NCBI GenBank assembly: GCA_020796225.1 | Contig: CM036753.1 | Span: 1,612,001 to 1,676,000 of the forward strand | Length of the DNA stretch: 64,000 nucleotides | Reading direction: 5' to 3' | Origin: Arion vulgaris | Lineage: Eukaryota; Mollusca; Gastropoda; Stylommatophora; Arionidae | Shown: piece by piece, positions 23,262-33,603 of the stretch | Numbering within the stretch: the first letter of the stretch is position 1 | Layout: every line of letters begins with the position of its first letter | Translations under genes and position numbers: made by a program | Notes under the pieces: model-generated | What the model was told of the DNA's origin: nothing | Databases searched by the model: none | What the model saw: the letters and a program-made list of their open reading frames with translations, nothing else

Positions 23262-23800
23262 CTAAAAATAAACTGGCAGGACAAAATTTCAGATACCGAA
23301 GTCCTCACAAGAGCAAAAATCCCAAGCGTCAACACCCTGTTGCAGAAGGCACAAGTGAGATGGGCTGGCCATGCTGCTCGGATGCCTGATAAACGCATCC
23401 CAAAACAGTTGATGTATGGCGAACTTGAAGGGGCAGACGTTCTGCTGGTGGACAGAAAAACGCTTTAAAGACACTCTTAAAGTGTCTCTGAAATGCTTTG
23501 ATATAGACACCACGTGCTGGAAATCCCTTGCGCAAGATCGCCAAATGTGGAGCTGTAACAACACAAGAAGAACCCGCATAGTTGAGAATCATCGTGTCCT
23601 TGAGGCACTGAGAAAACGAGCTGTGCGAAAAGACAGAACACACAACACGCACATGTCTAACCTTGATCATGTATGTCCCACCTGTGGTAGGGGATTGTGT
23701 TCTAGGACTGGACTCTACAGTCACCTTAGCACACACCAGAGAGGTGCAGTAGCACATGTCTGAGACTGTTGTCATCATCGCTTGCGATGGACGGCTATTA
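23262..23800 (+). mobile_element. LINE E relic with C2H2 finger
   Basis: Reads WQDKISDTEVLTRAKIPSVN, then LLQKAQVRWAGHAARMPDKR and IPKQLMYGEL. A frameshift near 23445 leads to RFKDTLKVSLKCFDIDTTCW, SLAQDRQMW and finally HVCPTCGRGLCSRTGLYSHL. The C..C ... H...H finger closes the protein. This is a recognisable, widespread invertebrate non-LTR type. The 3' end is GGACGGCTATTATTATT, a short (ATT)n tail. Confidence 0.88.
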
Positions 23801-23811
23801 TTATTATTGTT

Positions 23812-24305
23812 CATAGTTCATAGTTCATAAGTACGGTTTCAACTTCACTGCAACGGGTCACCCCATAATTGCTCCGTTCCTGTGCCAATGAAAATCACAC
23901 GAAATGCTAACAACTGTGAAAAGTTTCCTGTGTGAACTAATTCCAGAATGAAACAGCCGTGTACCGCCACAAAAGCAACCTGCACCGCATAAAATGCATA
24001 TGGCCGTCGCTAATGTAGCAACACAAAACTGTTCATCACTTGAACTGCAATTCTTGTCGAAGGGAACATCAATCATGACAAAATCCAGCTTTCTGCACTC
24101 GCAATATAACTGCATACGGCAGATTGAGCTTGTTCGTCATAACCGCTCTCCGCCATTTTCTGAATACACACTAACACACAACAAACGCACGGTTGACACA
24201 GCAAAAAGCATTCCATGTAACATTCATAGCTCACAGCGTTGCTCAAGCACTAACTCAGTAGCTAGGCAAACTGAGTTAATAATAATTATTATTATTATTA
24301 TTATT
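23812..24305 (-). mobile_element. R3 retroposon, longer copy
   Basis: The reverse complement of 23812-24030 matches the 1636-1855 copy. This copy extends another roughly 270 bp in 5' direction, through a minus frame (23858-24115) with many Cys and His residues (CILCGAGCFCGG) that I do not recognise. Its 3' end has the short direct repeat TATGAAC. A (TAA/ATT)n run at 24277-24305 lies at its 5' side. Confidence 0.65.
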
Positions 24306-24405
24306 AAAGGCTTTGACTAGTTTTAATGGATGTTCGTCGATGAAGATATTGGTAGCGTTTTCTTATCTAGCGAATGTCATCACTTCGGTTGTGTATGTCA
24401 ATTTC
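24306..24405 (-). mobile_element. LINE A relic, right half
   Basis: Continues the copy of 23040-23226: ttttaatggatgttcgtcga, atattggtagcg and gcgaatgtcatcacttcg match 40445-40520. Confidence 0.65.
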
Positions 24406-24839
24406 AGGAGCGATTAGTAGCAAATTTTACTGTCTGGTGCTAGTCAGTGTCACTGTCGTCCTTCTTTGTTCTTTCCTCTGGAATCCACAGAAAACTGTCA
24501 GGGACATGCACACGTGTGCACCGTATTGCTCGAGAAGTGAAGTAGCGCAATGTACAAACTGTATTCCAATCGGAATTGGCAAAGTTGTTGGACATAACCA
24601 GAACCAACTATAAACTTATATAGTTAAAGCTGTCTGTGACATAACGCAGAGTAACGCCTCCTTCAGTGTATACATAACTGCCACACACCGAACAGTAGAT
24701 AACGCTTACTGCCTGACAGTCGCTCGTAGACCACGCAGCCAACGACACTTCTTCAGTTGAGCCATCTTAATTCCGGACTGTCTCACAAAACGACCAGGTG
24801 CTGTTCGCTAGATGTAAGGAAATAGTTACGAGTCTACCA

Positions 24840-25215
24840 GTTACACCGCTTATTTCATTGACGTGAAAGCAGTAAATAAAACAAGAAGAGACCATATAAG
24901 AAATGAGGAAATTAGAAGAACAGTCGGAACAACACCTGCTATTAGATTCATTGAAAAACAGAGACTCAAGGTTTGGCCACTTGGTCAGAATGAACCTGAA
25001 TACACCAGTTGCAAGAGCGTACAATCTAAAAATGGAATCATCAAGAGGAGGGACACACCAAGAAAAGATGGGTTGATGGAGTTACAGACATCTTAAAACT
25101 CCACAATACCACACCATATCAAGCGACCGAACGTACGCTATCTCGGAAACCGATCACCAGTTAAACCTGCTACGCCTAACGGCAAAAAAGCAAGAAGGAC
25201 ACAAGAAGAATGCGG
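24840..25215 (+). mobile_element. LINE B-like relic, C-terminal tail
   Basis: Reads KTRRDHIRNEEIRRTVGTTP, IRFIEKQRLK, then frameshifted pieces and RWVDGVTDIL. Same region as LINE B (TRKDRIPNISIRKKVGTKP, YIEKQRMKWFGH). Confidence 0.75.
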
Positions 25216-26440
25216 TTGAATCCCGACGACAGTCACATGCTAGCGATTGCAAGACGTCAATTATTTGTTTTGAAGAAACGTTCAATGTCATAAAAATAAT
25301 GTATTAAACTTGAACTTGTAATTCCGTCTCCAAGTCTGAAGTTCTGATTAACAAATTAAAATAACTTTGTTATTGATCAGAAAGAGACAACCATCATAGA
25401 CTTCGCCATACATTTACGGAAAGAAGGATCACAGTGACAACAGGTAAAATCAACGGAGGAAGATACAGAGAACGACAGAAATAATATTCTAGATTGCAAA
25501 ATTTCATGGGACAGACAAATATATGACCATCCACAATGATGAACAGTACTCGTGGCAGACAATTGTGGAGGTTCGTGATCAGCTATGCCAGCCGATATGA
25601 TACACGATGATGGCATCAGGCCTGAATTTCTAAATGTGAATATCCATTGTTCGTGGTCTATCAGATGTAGTATATTTAGTAACAGCTTGTGATGTTTCTA
25701 CTGCTTCTTCTTTGCGATCGGTTTAAAATGCTCAGTCTAAACCATGAGATGAATTGCTTCTATGAAGCTGCATGTTAGTTAAGAGTTTCTTGGTTCCCAT
25801 AGCGTTCTCAATACGCTTCATTTTTGGGGCAATGACTTTGATATTGTAGCTTTCGTTTCAAGTGAAGTCGAGAGTTGAAGAAGCAGCTTTAAAAACATTG
25901 TTTGGCTCTGCTTATATGCGAAACATGTATACAGGAAATAATGTAGTCACGTGTTTCGCCTTTCGTACATATTTTTTTACAGCAGTCGTCCATTGATACA
26001 CTAATAAAAGGCTGTGCTTACAACTAAGTTCAAGTCAATGCACTGTTGCTGATAACTTAGCAAAGTTGTCAGTTTGTTATTGCAAATGATTAGCAAAATA
26101 TGATTTCGTCAAGCATCAAATAAGTAAAGTGCCAGTGATTGTCCCGGACTATAACAAGACACCAACTGTATGATTTGCAGAAAGGAAATTTATAGCTTTC
26201 AAATTTTATCTATTTGGTTTATACTGGTTCATTTCGAGTTTTAGCAGTATATCAGTCATGTATCTTCTCAAATAAGATATTGTCTGCTATAGCACAAGGG
26301 GCTATAAGCGCGGCCATCGTAAATACTGGCCTTCGCGCAATATGTTTCAAGATGGAGGGTGATTCGGATTATTCAAACGTGTTTAGTAAACATATGGACA
26401 TTTTAGTAAACATATGGGCTCAAACAGACTTCTTTAGTAA
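25216..26440. other. No confirmed feature
   Basis: Possibly a decayed element at 25380-25620 (a plus frame with TIHNDEQYSWQTIVEVRDQL that I cannot assign). The rest is AT-rich unique sequence. Confidence 0.45.
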
Positions 26441-26459
26441 ACATAACAACAAAATAACG

Positions 26460-26522
26460 ATGCCTAGTAAGTGCTGTGTACCAAAATGTAGATCAAATTA
26501 CGATTATAATTATAGAGAAGGC
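26460..26522 (+). CDS. Possible first exon of a THAP-domain protein (fragment)
   Basis: ATG at 26460 reads MPSKCCVPKCRSNYD. Many THAP zinc-finger proteins, including P-element-type transposases, begin this way (short lead, then C-x2-4-C, then SNY). Only the first zinc pair is seen. The downstream C..H pair and AVPTF box are absent here, and I could not fix a donor site. It could be the stub of a DNA transposon or a host THAP gene's first exon. Confidence 0.4.
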
Positions 26523-26696
26523 CGTGCTATAAGTGACCGTTTATTGAGTTATAAGTGGCCATTAATTGGACTATAAGTGACCATTCCTGTTGACTATATG
26601 CAGTGTTCTATGTGTCTGCTAAGTACAGTCAAGTCTGCTATTCCCCCTTCTTTTCTTCTGTCCATCTCTTGTTCTCGATAGTGACAGTTTGTTTTA

Positions 26697-26935
26697 ATCA
26701 AACAAGACAAATGACACATTGCACGTTTAACACAAACAAGACAAATGACACATTGCACTTTTAACACAAACAAGACAAAGGACACATTGCACGTTTAACA
26801 CAAACAAGACAAATGACACATTGCACGTTAACACAAACAAGACAAAGGACACATTGCACGTTTAACACAAACAAGACAAATGACACATTGCACTTTTAAC
26901 ACAAACAAGACAAAGGACACATTGCACGTTTAACA
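26697..26935. repeat. Minisatellite, 34 bp x 7
   Basis: Unit aacacaaacaagacaaatga plus cacattgcacgttt. Confidence 0.95.
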
Positions 26936-27079
26936 TGTTTATTAAAAGACAAAATACACATTCAACATTGAAATATCAACACCCTCCTATCTACCATATA
27001 TAGTACATGAGATGGCATCAAAACGTATAATGTATGTAATAATATCAATGGGAAAAGTAATATAATAATTGAATGTATA

Positions 27080-28125
27080 TGAAGATGGTACATTAGAGGA
27101 ACAATAAAATACTTGTATATGTATGTATGAGATAAGATGGGTAATATACTGAATAAAATACTTGGTTATGTGTATGAGATAAGATGTGTAGGATATACTG
27201 AACAAGAATACTTGGTTATGTGTGTATGAGATAAGATGTGGTAGGATATACTGAACAAGAATACTTGGTTATGTGTGTATGAGATAAGATGTGGTAGGAG
27301 ATACTAAACAAGAATACTTGGTTATGTGTGTATGAGATAAGATGTGGTAGGATATACTGAACAAGAATACTTGGTTATGTGTGTATGAGATAAGATGTGG
27401 TAGGAGATACTAATAAGAATACTTGGTTATGTGTATGAGAAAAGATGTGGTAGGAGTTACTGAACAAGAATACTTGGTTATGTGTGTATGAGATAAGATG
27501 TGGTAGGAGTTACTAAACAAGAATACTTGGTTATGTGTGTATGAGATAAGATGTGGTAGGAGTTACTGAACAAGAATACTTGGTTATGTGTATGAGATAA
27601 GATGTGGTAGGAGATACTAAACAAGAATACTTGGTTATGTGTATGAGATAAGATGTGTAGGAGTACTGAATAAGAATACTTGGTTATGTGTGTATGAGAT
27701 AAGATGTGGTAGGATATACTAAACAAGAATACTTGGTTATGTGTGTATGAGATAAGATGTGGTAGGAGATACTAAACAAGAATACTTGGTTATGTGTGTA
27801 TGAGATAAGATGTGGTAGGATATACTAAACAAGAATACTTGGTTATGTGTATGAGATAAGATGTGGTAGGAGTTACTGAACAAGAATACTTGGTTATGTG
27901 TGTGTAAAACTGAATAAGATGTGGTTAGGAAAAGATGTGAGCTAAACAAGAATACTTGGTTATGTGTATGAGATAAGATGTGGTAGGAGATACTGAATAA
28001 GAATACTTGGTTATGTGTATGAGATAAGATGTGGTAGGAGTTACTGAACAAGAATACTTGGTTATGTGTATGAGATAAGATGTGGTAGGAGATACTGAAC
28101 AAGAATACTTGGTTAAATGTGAATA
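27080..28125. repeat. Minisatellite, about 53 bp x 19
   Basis: Unit gaacaagaatacttggttat, gtgtgtatgagataagatg and tggtaggagatact. Unit length alternates with loss of a 'gtgt' pair. The first copies (27080-27180) and one near 27900-27950 are irregular. Confidence 0.95.
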
Positions 28126-28454
28126 GGGAGATCAAATTGCCGTAATGAAAGTTCATGAACAAGAATATTTTGTTATGGTGTAGAGAACAAATGGGATAGG
28201 AGATAGAAACAGCAAAGGGAAGATACTGGATGACGCTGGAATGAAAATAAAAATGTTTTTAGGATTTGAAAAAAGATTTGAGTTTAAATATGTAAATGCA
28301 GATCAGATGTGATGAGGAGATACTGAACAAGAGGTCTCTGCTATAGAACATTCAAACATGAATTTGGCAAGGGTTGAAAAAGAGTCAAATTTAATTGCCT
28401 AATACACGACGTCACACAGTGAAGCAATTTGGCACCCTCGAAACACTCACTGTT
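28126..28454. other. Transition between two arrays
   Basis: Decayed 53 bp units to about 28340, then sequence leading into the 148 bp array. Confidence 0.5.
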
Positions 28455-29580
28455 GTTCGCCAGCGATTTGAAGCAAACATTGGGATTAAAATGAAGACGC
28501 AGCAGACATGTAAGATACTGATCAGTGACAGCATGGAATGAAAACTCAACATTCTGAATTGTTCGCCAGCGATTTGACAAAGAGTTGCAGAGATTAATAA
28601 TCGCCTAAATCCAGCACGCACGTCACCTGATCATGATGAAGACAACATATTCGTCGACACGTGGTCTCTGCTATAGTAAAACTCTACTTTATACATTTTC
28701 CTGAATTGTTTTCAAAGGTTCAAAAAAACGCCTAAATCCAGCACGCACGTCACCTGATCATGATGAAGACAACATATTCGTCGACACGTGGTCTCTGCTA
28801 TAGTAAAACTCTACTTTATACATTTTCCTGAATTGTTCGCCAGCGATTTGGACAAAGAGTTGCAGAGATTAATAATCGCCCAATTCCAGCACGCACGTCA
28901 CCTGATCATGATGAAGACAACATATTCGTCGACACGTGGTCTCTGCTATAGTAAAACTCTACTTTATACATTTTCCTGAATTGTTCGCCAGCGATTTGAA
29001 CAAAGAGTTGCAGAGATTAATAATCGCCTAAATCCAGCACGCACGTCACCTGATCATGATGAAGACAACATATTCGTCGACACGTGGTCTCTGCTATAGT
29101 AAAACTCTACTTTATACATTTTCCTGAATTGTTCGCCAGCGATTTGAACAAAGAGTTGCAGAGATTAATAATCGCCTAAATCCAGCACGCACGTCACCTG
29201 ATCATGATGAAGACAACATATTCGTCGACACGTGGTCTCTGCTATAGTAAAACTCTACTTTATACATTTTCCTGAATTGTTCGCCAGCGATTTGAACAAA
29301 GAGTTGCAGAGATTAATAATCGCCTAAATCCAGCACGCACGTCACCTGATCATGATGAAGACAACATATTCGTCGACACGTGGTCTCTGCTATAGTAAAA
29401 CTCTACTTTATACATTTTCCTGAATTGTTCGCCAGCGATTTGGACAAAGAGTTGCAGAGATTAATAATCGCCCAATTCCAGCACGCACGTCACCTGATCA
29501 TGATGAAGACAACATATTCGTCGACACGTGGTCTCTGCTATAGTAAAACTCTACTTTATACATTTTCCTGAATTGTTTTC
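28455..29580 (+). repeat. Tandem array, 148 bp x 6-7, Penelope-like unit
   Basis: Landmark gtggtctctgctatag occurs at 28661, 28788, 28936, 29084, 29232, 29380 and 29528 (148 bp steps after the first). Each unit contains TGATGAAGACAACATATTCG then TCGACACG, laid out like the Penelope 3' motif at 22290. It also contains a frame RLNPARTSPDHDEDNIFVDT. First and last units both run into gaattgttttcaaa, so the ends share a junction. Confidence 0.85.
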
Positions 29581-29826
29581 AAATTTGTGTTAAAGACAAC
29601 GCGTATAAAATGTGTTAATGTGTTGATGAAATGGGGCAACAAAATAAATACATAAAAATAAATACATGTGGATGGGGAATGCATGATACACCACTCTTTA
29701 AAAAATAAGTGTTTTGATAATAAAAAGTGTATGCGATGTGAACAAGTTAAATTTGACAATGAAATTCATCGGTTTTTATCATTTCATTCTAAAAAAAATT
29801 CACATTTTGAAAAAAAAATGTTTTCA
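29581..29826. other. Sequence after exon D
   Basis: AT-rich. If exon D carries the true stop, this would be 3' UTR on the minus strand. I see no clear AATAAA on that strand close to the stop. Confidence 0.35.
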
Positions 29827-30072
29827 TTAAGCTAAGAAATTCGATAGATAGTACAAGATGCCTGGTGGTTCATGTCGATAAAAGACTGAGCTTCCACTAG
29901 ATTGACAGTGCAGTTCACCATGCCGGTGTGTATTGCTGGGTCGAACCTCACAATGAGCAAGAGCACTCAAGATCCGTTGCAGAGCCCTGCTGATGTCGTG
30001 TAGAGCCATGACAGTGAATTGTATCCGTGTTGAAGGTGGTATTGTTCCACTTGGATACTGAACACAAGTTGC
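29827..30072 (-). CDS. Unidentified gene, exon D (possible last exon)
   Basis: Acceptor TTTTTCCTCAG (AG at 30073-30074) opens a phase-0 frame of 81 codons: ATCVQYPSGTIPPSTRIQFT, VMALHDISRALQRILSALAH and more, ending in TAA at 29827-29829. The frame accepts exon C in phase. The middle looks helical. I see no signal peptide, membrane span or named motif. A weak internal donor (TT|GTACTA) is possible, so the stop may not be used. Confidence 0.6.
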   Translation of the reverse strand, partial: ATCVQYPSGTIPPSTRIQFTVMALHDISRALQRILSALAHCEVRPSNTHRHGELHCQSSGSSVFYRHEPPGILYYLSNFLA

Positions 30073-30079
30073 CTGAGGA

Positions 30080-30276
30080 AAAATGATTCTGATTGGTCAA
30101 ACTTATAATATGTTAATAAGATACTTATTTAGGAATTGTTACAAAGCGTCTGAATGGCCTAAAAGTAAACAAATGTCAAGAACGTAAAGGTTAGTATTTT
30201 ACTTAGATTTTTTTAGTTGTCAAAAATATATCGAATGTGTAACATTTCTAAAATGTCCCAACTCCCATTCTAAGTA
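30080..30276. other. Intron sequence, no feature seen
   Basis: Unique AT-rich sequence between exon D and the S1 copy. Confidence 0.5.
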
Positions 30277-30895
30277 GCGCCCGTGTGTTGGTGGTACTCG
30301 CAAGGGGAGCAAAGAATAGTAACACTGTGACTTACAAGACATGTCGTAAGATGCGACTGAAGTATGGACCTAGGGATGCTTTCTTTCCTTTCTTCACTCC
30401 TGTTTTGCCACAGTGTCAGGATACCAAGAGATTTCTAGAAAGAGCCCTTGTGTGCGCTTCATAAATAGTGTCTTTTGTCGCCTCTGTTATCTCTGAGGTC
30501 CACTTTTGCCTTGTATACATTGTATCGGAACAACATTGCTCTTTGAGGTGCACTGTCTGTTGGTAATCTGCTTATGTGACCGAACCATTTAATTTGTTGT
30601 TTCTTGATAAAGTTCAGTACTGATGTTGTACCCACTTTTTCCTGACGTCTTCATTTCTCAACCGGTTTCGTCTTGTTACCGCCAGCATTCTGTGTAGACA
30701 CTTCATCTCTGTCGTGATTAGTTTACTAGGAATGCTACCTAGTAAAAAAAACGTAGTAGAATTTTGATGTGCTGGCTTACTCTAGGTGCACAACTGGCAC
30801 AACGTAAATCGTTCTTAGGCTCAGATCAGATCACATACAAATCACAAAGATTGGTTTAACAAGTGGTCGACATGGAGCGTTTGATGAAAAATTCT
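30277..30895 (+). mobile_element. S1 copy split by a LINE A insertion
   Basis: 5' half 30277-30380 (gcccgtgtgttggtggtact ... gacctagggatgct), 3' half 30726-30895 (gcacaactggcacaacgtaa ... gtggtcgacatggagcg). The (GAA)n tail is not preserved. This lies in the intron between exons C and D. Confidence 0.85.
30381..30725 (-). mobile_element. LINE A 3' end inserted in S1
   Basis: A 345 bp, 5'-truncated LINE A tail with end AAGAAAGGAAAGAA. It is flanked by ctagggatgct (30370-30380) and ctaggaatgct (30726-30736), an 11 bp target duplication with one mismatch. With 2280-2525 this shows both families inserting into each other. Confidence 0.88.
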
Positions 30896-30939
30896 AAGTA
30901 GACCTAATATTCTGAGCACTGCGTTATGTGTAGTATTTA

Positions 30940-31320
30940 ATCCTGTATCTGAAACTTAACCATGGTCATACGTTCAAGGAGAAATGTAAACACTACTTGT
31001 TTTTATCTGAAACTTAACCATGGTCATACGTTCAAGGAGAAATGTAAACACTACTTGTTTTTATCTGAAACTTAACCGTGGTCATACGTTCAAGGAGAAA
31101 TGTAAACACTACTTGTTTTTATCTGAAACTTAACCGTGGTCATACGTTCAAGGAGAAATGTAAACACTACTTGTTTTTATCTGAAACTTAACCGTGGTCA
31201 TACGTTCAAGGAGAAATGTAAACACTACTTGTTTTATCTGAACATACTTCTGCTTGTTATCTGAAACTTAACCATGTCATACGTTCAAGGAGAAATGTAA
31301 ACACTACTTGTTTTTATCTG
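30940..31320. repeat. Minisatellite, 59-60 bp x 6
   Basis: Unit tatctgaaacttaaccatgg, tcatacgttcaaggagaaat, gtaaacactacttgtttt. Intronic. Confidence 0.93.
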
Positions 31321-31569
31321 GAAATACCTTCTTCTCTTCCATCAGTAACTTCTTTATAGAAGTGTTGGGGAAGGTGGGGTGGAGGTGTAGTGATCTTGCG
31401 TGTGCTTGTTCTAAGGCACCTTGTAACCTGTTATTCATTTTCTTGTTACTGTAGTTATTACTGTTTGTTACTGTCAGTATTACTATCATTACTGCTGACA
31501 TCAGATGTCTCTTACCTGAATGACATAACGTCTCATCCACCCATCATCCAAAATATACAACTTTACAAC

Positions 31570-31735
31570 AAGATATCCTTACCTGAGCAGGTAAATCTAC
31601 AACACAGATATCTCCGATCTACCTGAGCAGGTAAATCTACAACAAGATATCTTACCTGAGCAGGTAAATCTACAACAAGATATCCTTACCTGAGCAGGTA
31701 AATCTACAACAAGATATCCTTACCTGAGCAGGTAA
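31570..31735. repeat. Minisatellite, 34 bp x 5, copying a splice donor
   Basis: Unit ttacctgagcaggtaaatct plus acaacaagatatcc. On the minus strand each copy carries CTGCTCAG|GTAAGG, the end of exon C with its donor. Confidence 0.93.
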
Positions 31736-31906
31736 ATTTGAAACATTGAACACTATCAAAAGTTGTGTTAAGAGACCGGAAACGTGTCTGATGCCATTAC
31801 CCAACCCTTCTTTCGTTCCAGCTCTAACAACATCTGTTGACAGCAACACCTGGATATGGGCCTCAACTGATGTCAATAGCCATCTGCTCTCTCGGAGAAC
31901 TTGGTG
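31724..31906 (-). CDS. Unidentified gene, exon C
   Basis: Bounded by acceptor CTCCTCATCTAG (AG at 31907-31908, pyrimidine-rich) and donor CAG|GTAAGG (GT at 31722-31723). 183 nt, phase 0 on both sides. It reads HQVLRESRWLLTSVEAHIQV, LLSTDVVRAGTKEGLGNGIR, then HVSGLLTQLLIVFNVSNLPA and Q. Mixed helical, moderately hydrophobic. No domain recognised. Joins exons B and D in frame. The donor edge has been amplified into a 34 bp minisatellite. Confidence 0.72.
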
Positions 31907-31977
31907 CTAGATGAGGAGATGGAACATGAAATAAATGAGACTGATATCTTGATATTCAGTAACGAGGTCGATGAGAT

Positions 31978-32268
31978 GGATAAAAAAAAGTACATAAACC
32001 CTTCACATACAATGAGCGAGGTATATTGAGGACAAATGGTGATGTGTCCTTATTTTTCATTGCCCATCTGCAAACAATGGGTGTTGTGGTCAACATCACT
32101 CGGTCGCCTTACTTCTAAAGCTTTTCTGGTAACCAATTAAGGTTGGGTCGACCTAAGAGTCGTTGCGGACAGAATAAAAAATTCCACTCCAACTGTACAA
32201 TTAAACCTGGGCCACACTCGTAAGAAGCGAGTACACTAACCACTACGCTAACGCAGCTCTAGATGAGG
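31978..32268 (-). mobile_element. tRNA-derived SINE
   Basis: The minus strand starts GAGCTGCGTTAGCGTAGTGG (A-box TAGCGTAGTGG), with a B-box-like CAGGTTTAATTG about 35 bp on. The body GCAACGACTCTTAGGTCGAC, TACCAGAAAAGC and end GGGTTTATGTACTTTTTTTT match the elements at 51845 and 58385. Intronic in the four-exon gene. Confidence 0.78.
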
Positions 32269-32419
32269 CATATGTTTTAGTATTCAGTAGAGAAGTGGAG
32301 GAGACATATGTTTCGAGATGACTGCGTTGTCATATAGTATATGTGTGGATCTAGTTCGTCTTGTTTAGTTTGTCTGCGTGGTCGTTCTCACATTCACTTC
32401 ATTGCCCACTCATAAGCTA

Positions 32420-32620
32420 GTTGGACTTCTCACTAAATCACTCATTCGCTGAATTATTTCATCACTCACTCTCTCATTGCCAAACTACTCATTCGTACTC
32501 ACACACCCACTCACACATTACTCACCAACACCTTACCACTACTCACAACACCCTACTCACACATCCTACCCCCCCAACACTGACCTACTCACACACCCAC
32601 TCACACTATACTTTAAATGT
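32420..32620. repeat. Low-complexity CACTC/CACAC tract
   Basis: Imperfect tactcacacacccactcac repeats. Confidence 0.8.
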
Positions 32621-32797
32621 AAACTGACTACCCATGACATATGTTCCACTGTCTTCAGCAGCATCTTTTATGCTAAAATAGGATGTTGTAGCTTCAAACA
32701 GGAAGCTGCCAAGATGTATCCAGAAGCATCCAGATAACAAGAAGAATCCAGAAAGAAATCAAAGTCAAAGAAAACTGGCGCATGCTACAGATAAAAA

Positions 32798-32930
32798 TGA
32801 GAAAATTGAAGTATTTTGCACATATAAAAATGAGAAAATTAGTATTTGCACATATAAAAATGAGAAAATTGATATTTTGCACATATAAAAATGAGAAAAT
32901 TGAAGTATTTTGCACATATAAAAAGACATG
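32798..32930. repeat. Minisatellite, about 33 bp x 4, inside LINE C
   Basis: Unit tattttgcacatataaaaat plus gagaaaattgaag. The unit is LINE C coding sequence for the stretch before GHIKRH. Confidence 0.88.
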
Positions 32931-33047
32931 AAGGCTTGGAGAAGTCCACCATAGAAGGAACAACCTAAAGATGACAAGAGGAAGATCACGATAAATATCA
33001 CGATAAAAGAAGAGGAAGATCACGATGTAAAGAGGAGAAGATGGATT

Positions 33048-33451
33048 ATTCTTTCTTCTTCTTCTTCTTCCAACGCTCCACATCGACCACTTGTCAACCA
33101 ATCTGTGTGATTTGTATGTGATCTGAGCCTAAGAGCGATTATACGTTGTGCCAGTTATGCGCCTACAAGTAGGCTAGTACATCCGATTTCTGCGATACTT
33201 TATATTTACTAGGTAGCTTCCTAGCCCCCTACTTCAGTCGCCTCTTACGACATGCCTTGTAGTTCGCAGTGGTACTATTCTTTGCTTCCTAGCCCCTACT
33301 TCAGTCGCCTCTTACGACATGCCTTGTAGTTCGCAGTGGTACTATTCTTTGCTTCCTAGCCCCCTACCTCAGTCACCTCTTACGACATGCCTTGTAGTTC
33401 GCAGTGGTACTATTCTTTGCTCCCCTTGTGAGTCCCCGTACCACACGGGCG
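33048..33451 (-). mobile_element. S1 inserted in LINE C, with internal triplication
   Basis: S1 in minus orientation from (CTT)n at 33048 to ccgtaccacacgggc at 33450. Perfect 9 bp target duplication AGATGGATT (33039-33047 and 33452-33460). 33217-33420 is a 68 bp segment of S1 itself present three times (cttcctagcccc ... actattctttg). Confidence 0.92.
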
Positions 33452-33603
33452 AGATGGATTCAGAATGTAACTGATGGTTTGAGCATGGCGGCTGCAGAGG
33501 CGGGACATCTGGTGGACTATGGGAGCGAGAGAAATTCCGAAGAATTGTTAGAGGAGCAAAGTTCTGCTCAGGACAAGTTATTTGATAATGATGATGAGGT
33601 TCA

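Larger units (their letters stand above)
32690..33603 (+). mobile_element. LINE C relic, split by S1
   Basis: 32760-33047 reads LAHATDKNEKIE, then tandem copies of a KNEKI..F.TY segment, KDMKAWRSP, then RRRWI. After S1 it resumes at 33452: RWIQNVTDGLSMAAAEAGHL, then EEQSSAQDKLFDNDDE. The RWIQ codons are shared on both sides because of the target duplication. The 33 bp array starts at the end of this frame. Confidence 0.85.

Noticed and set aside
23858..24115. 85-residue Cys/His-rich minus frame as a small protein gene
   Set aside because: It lies inside the R3 retroposon, whose other copy (1636-1855) breaks the frame.
31978..32268. Host exon between C and D overlapping the SINE
   Set aside because: No pair of splice sites; the sequence is explained by the SINE match to 58385-58690.
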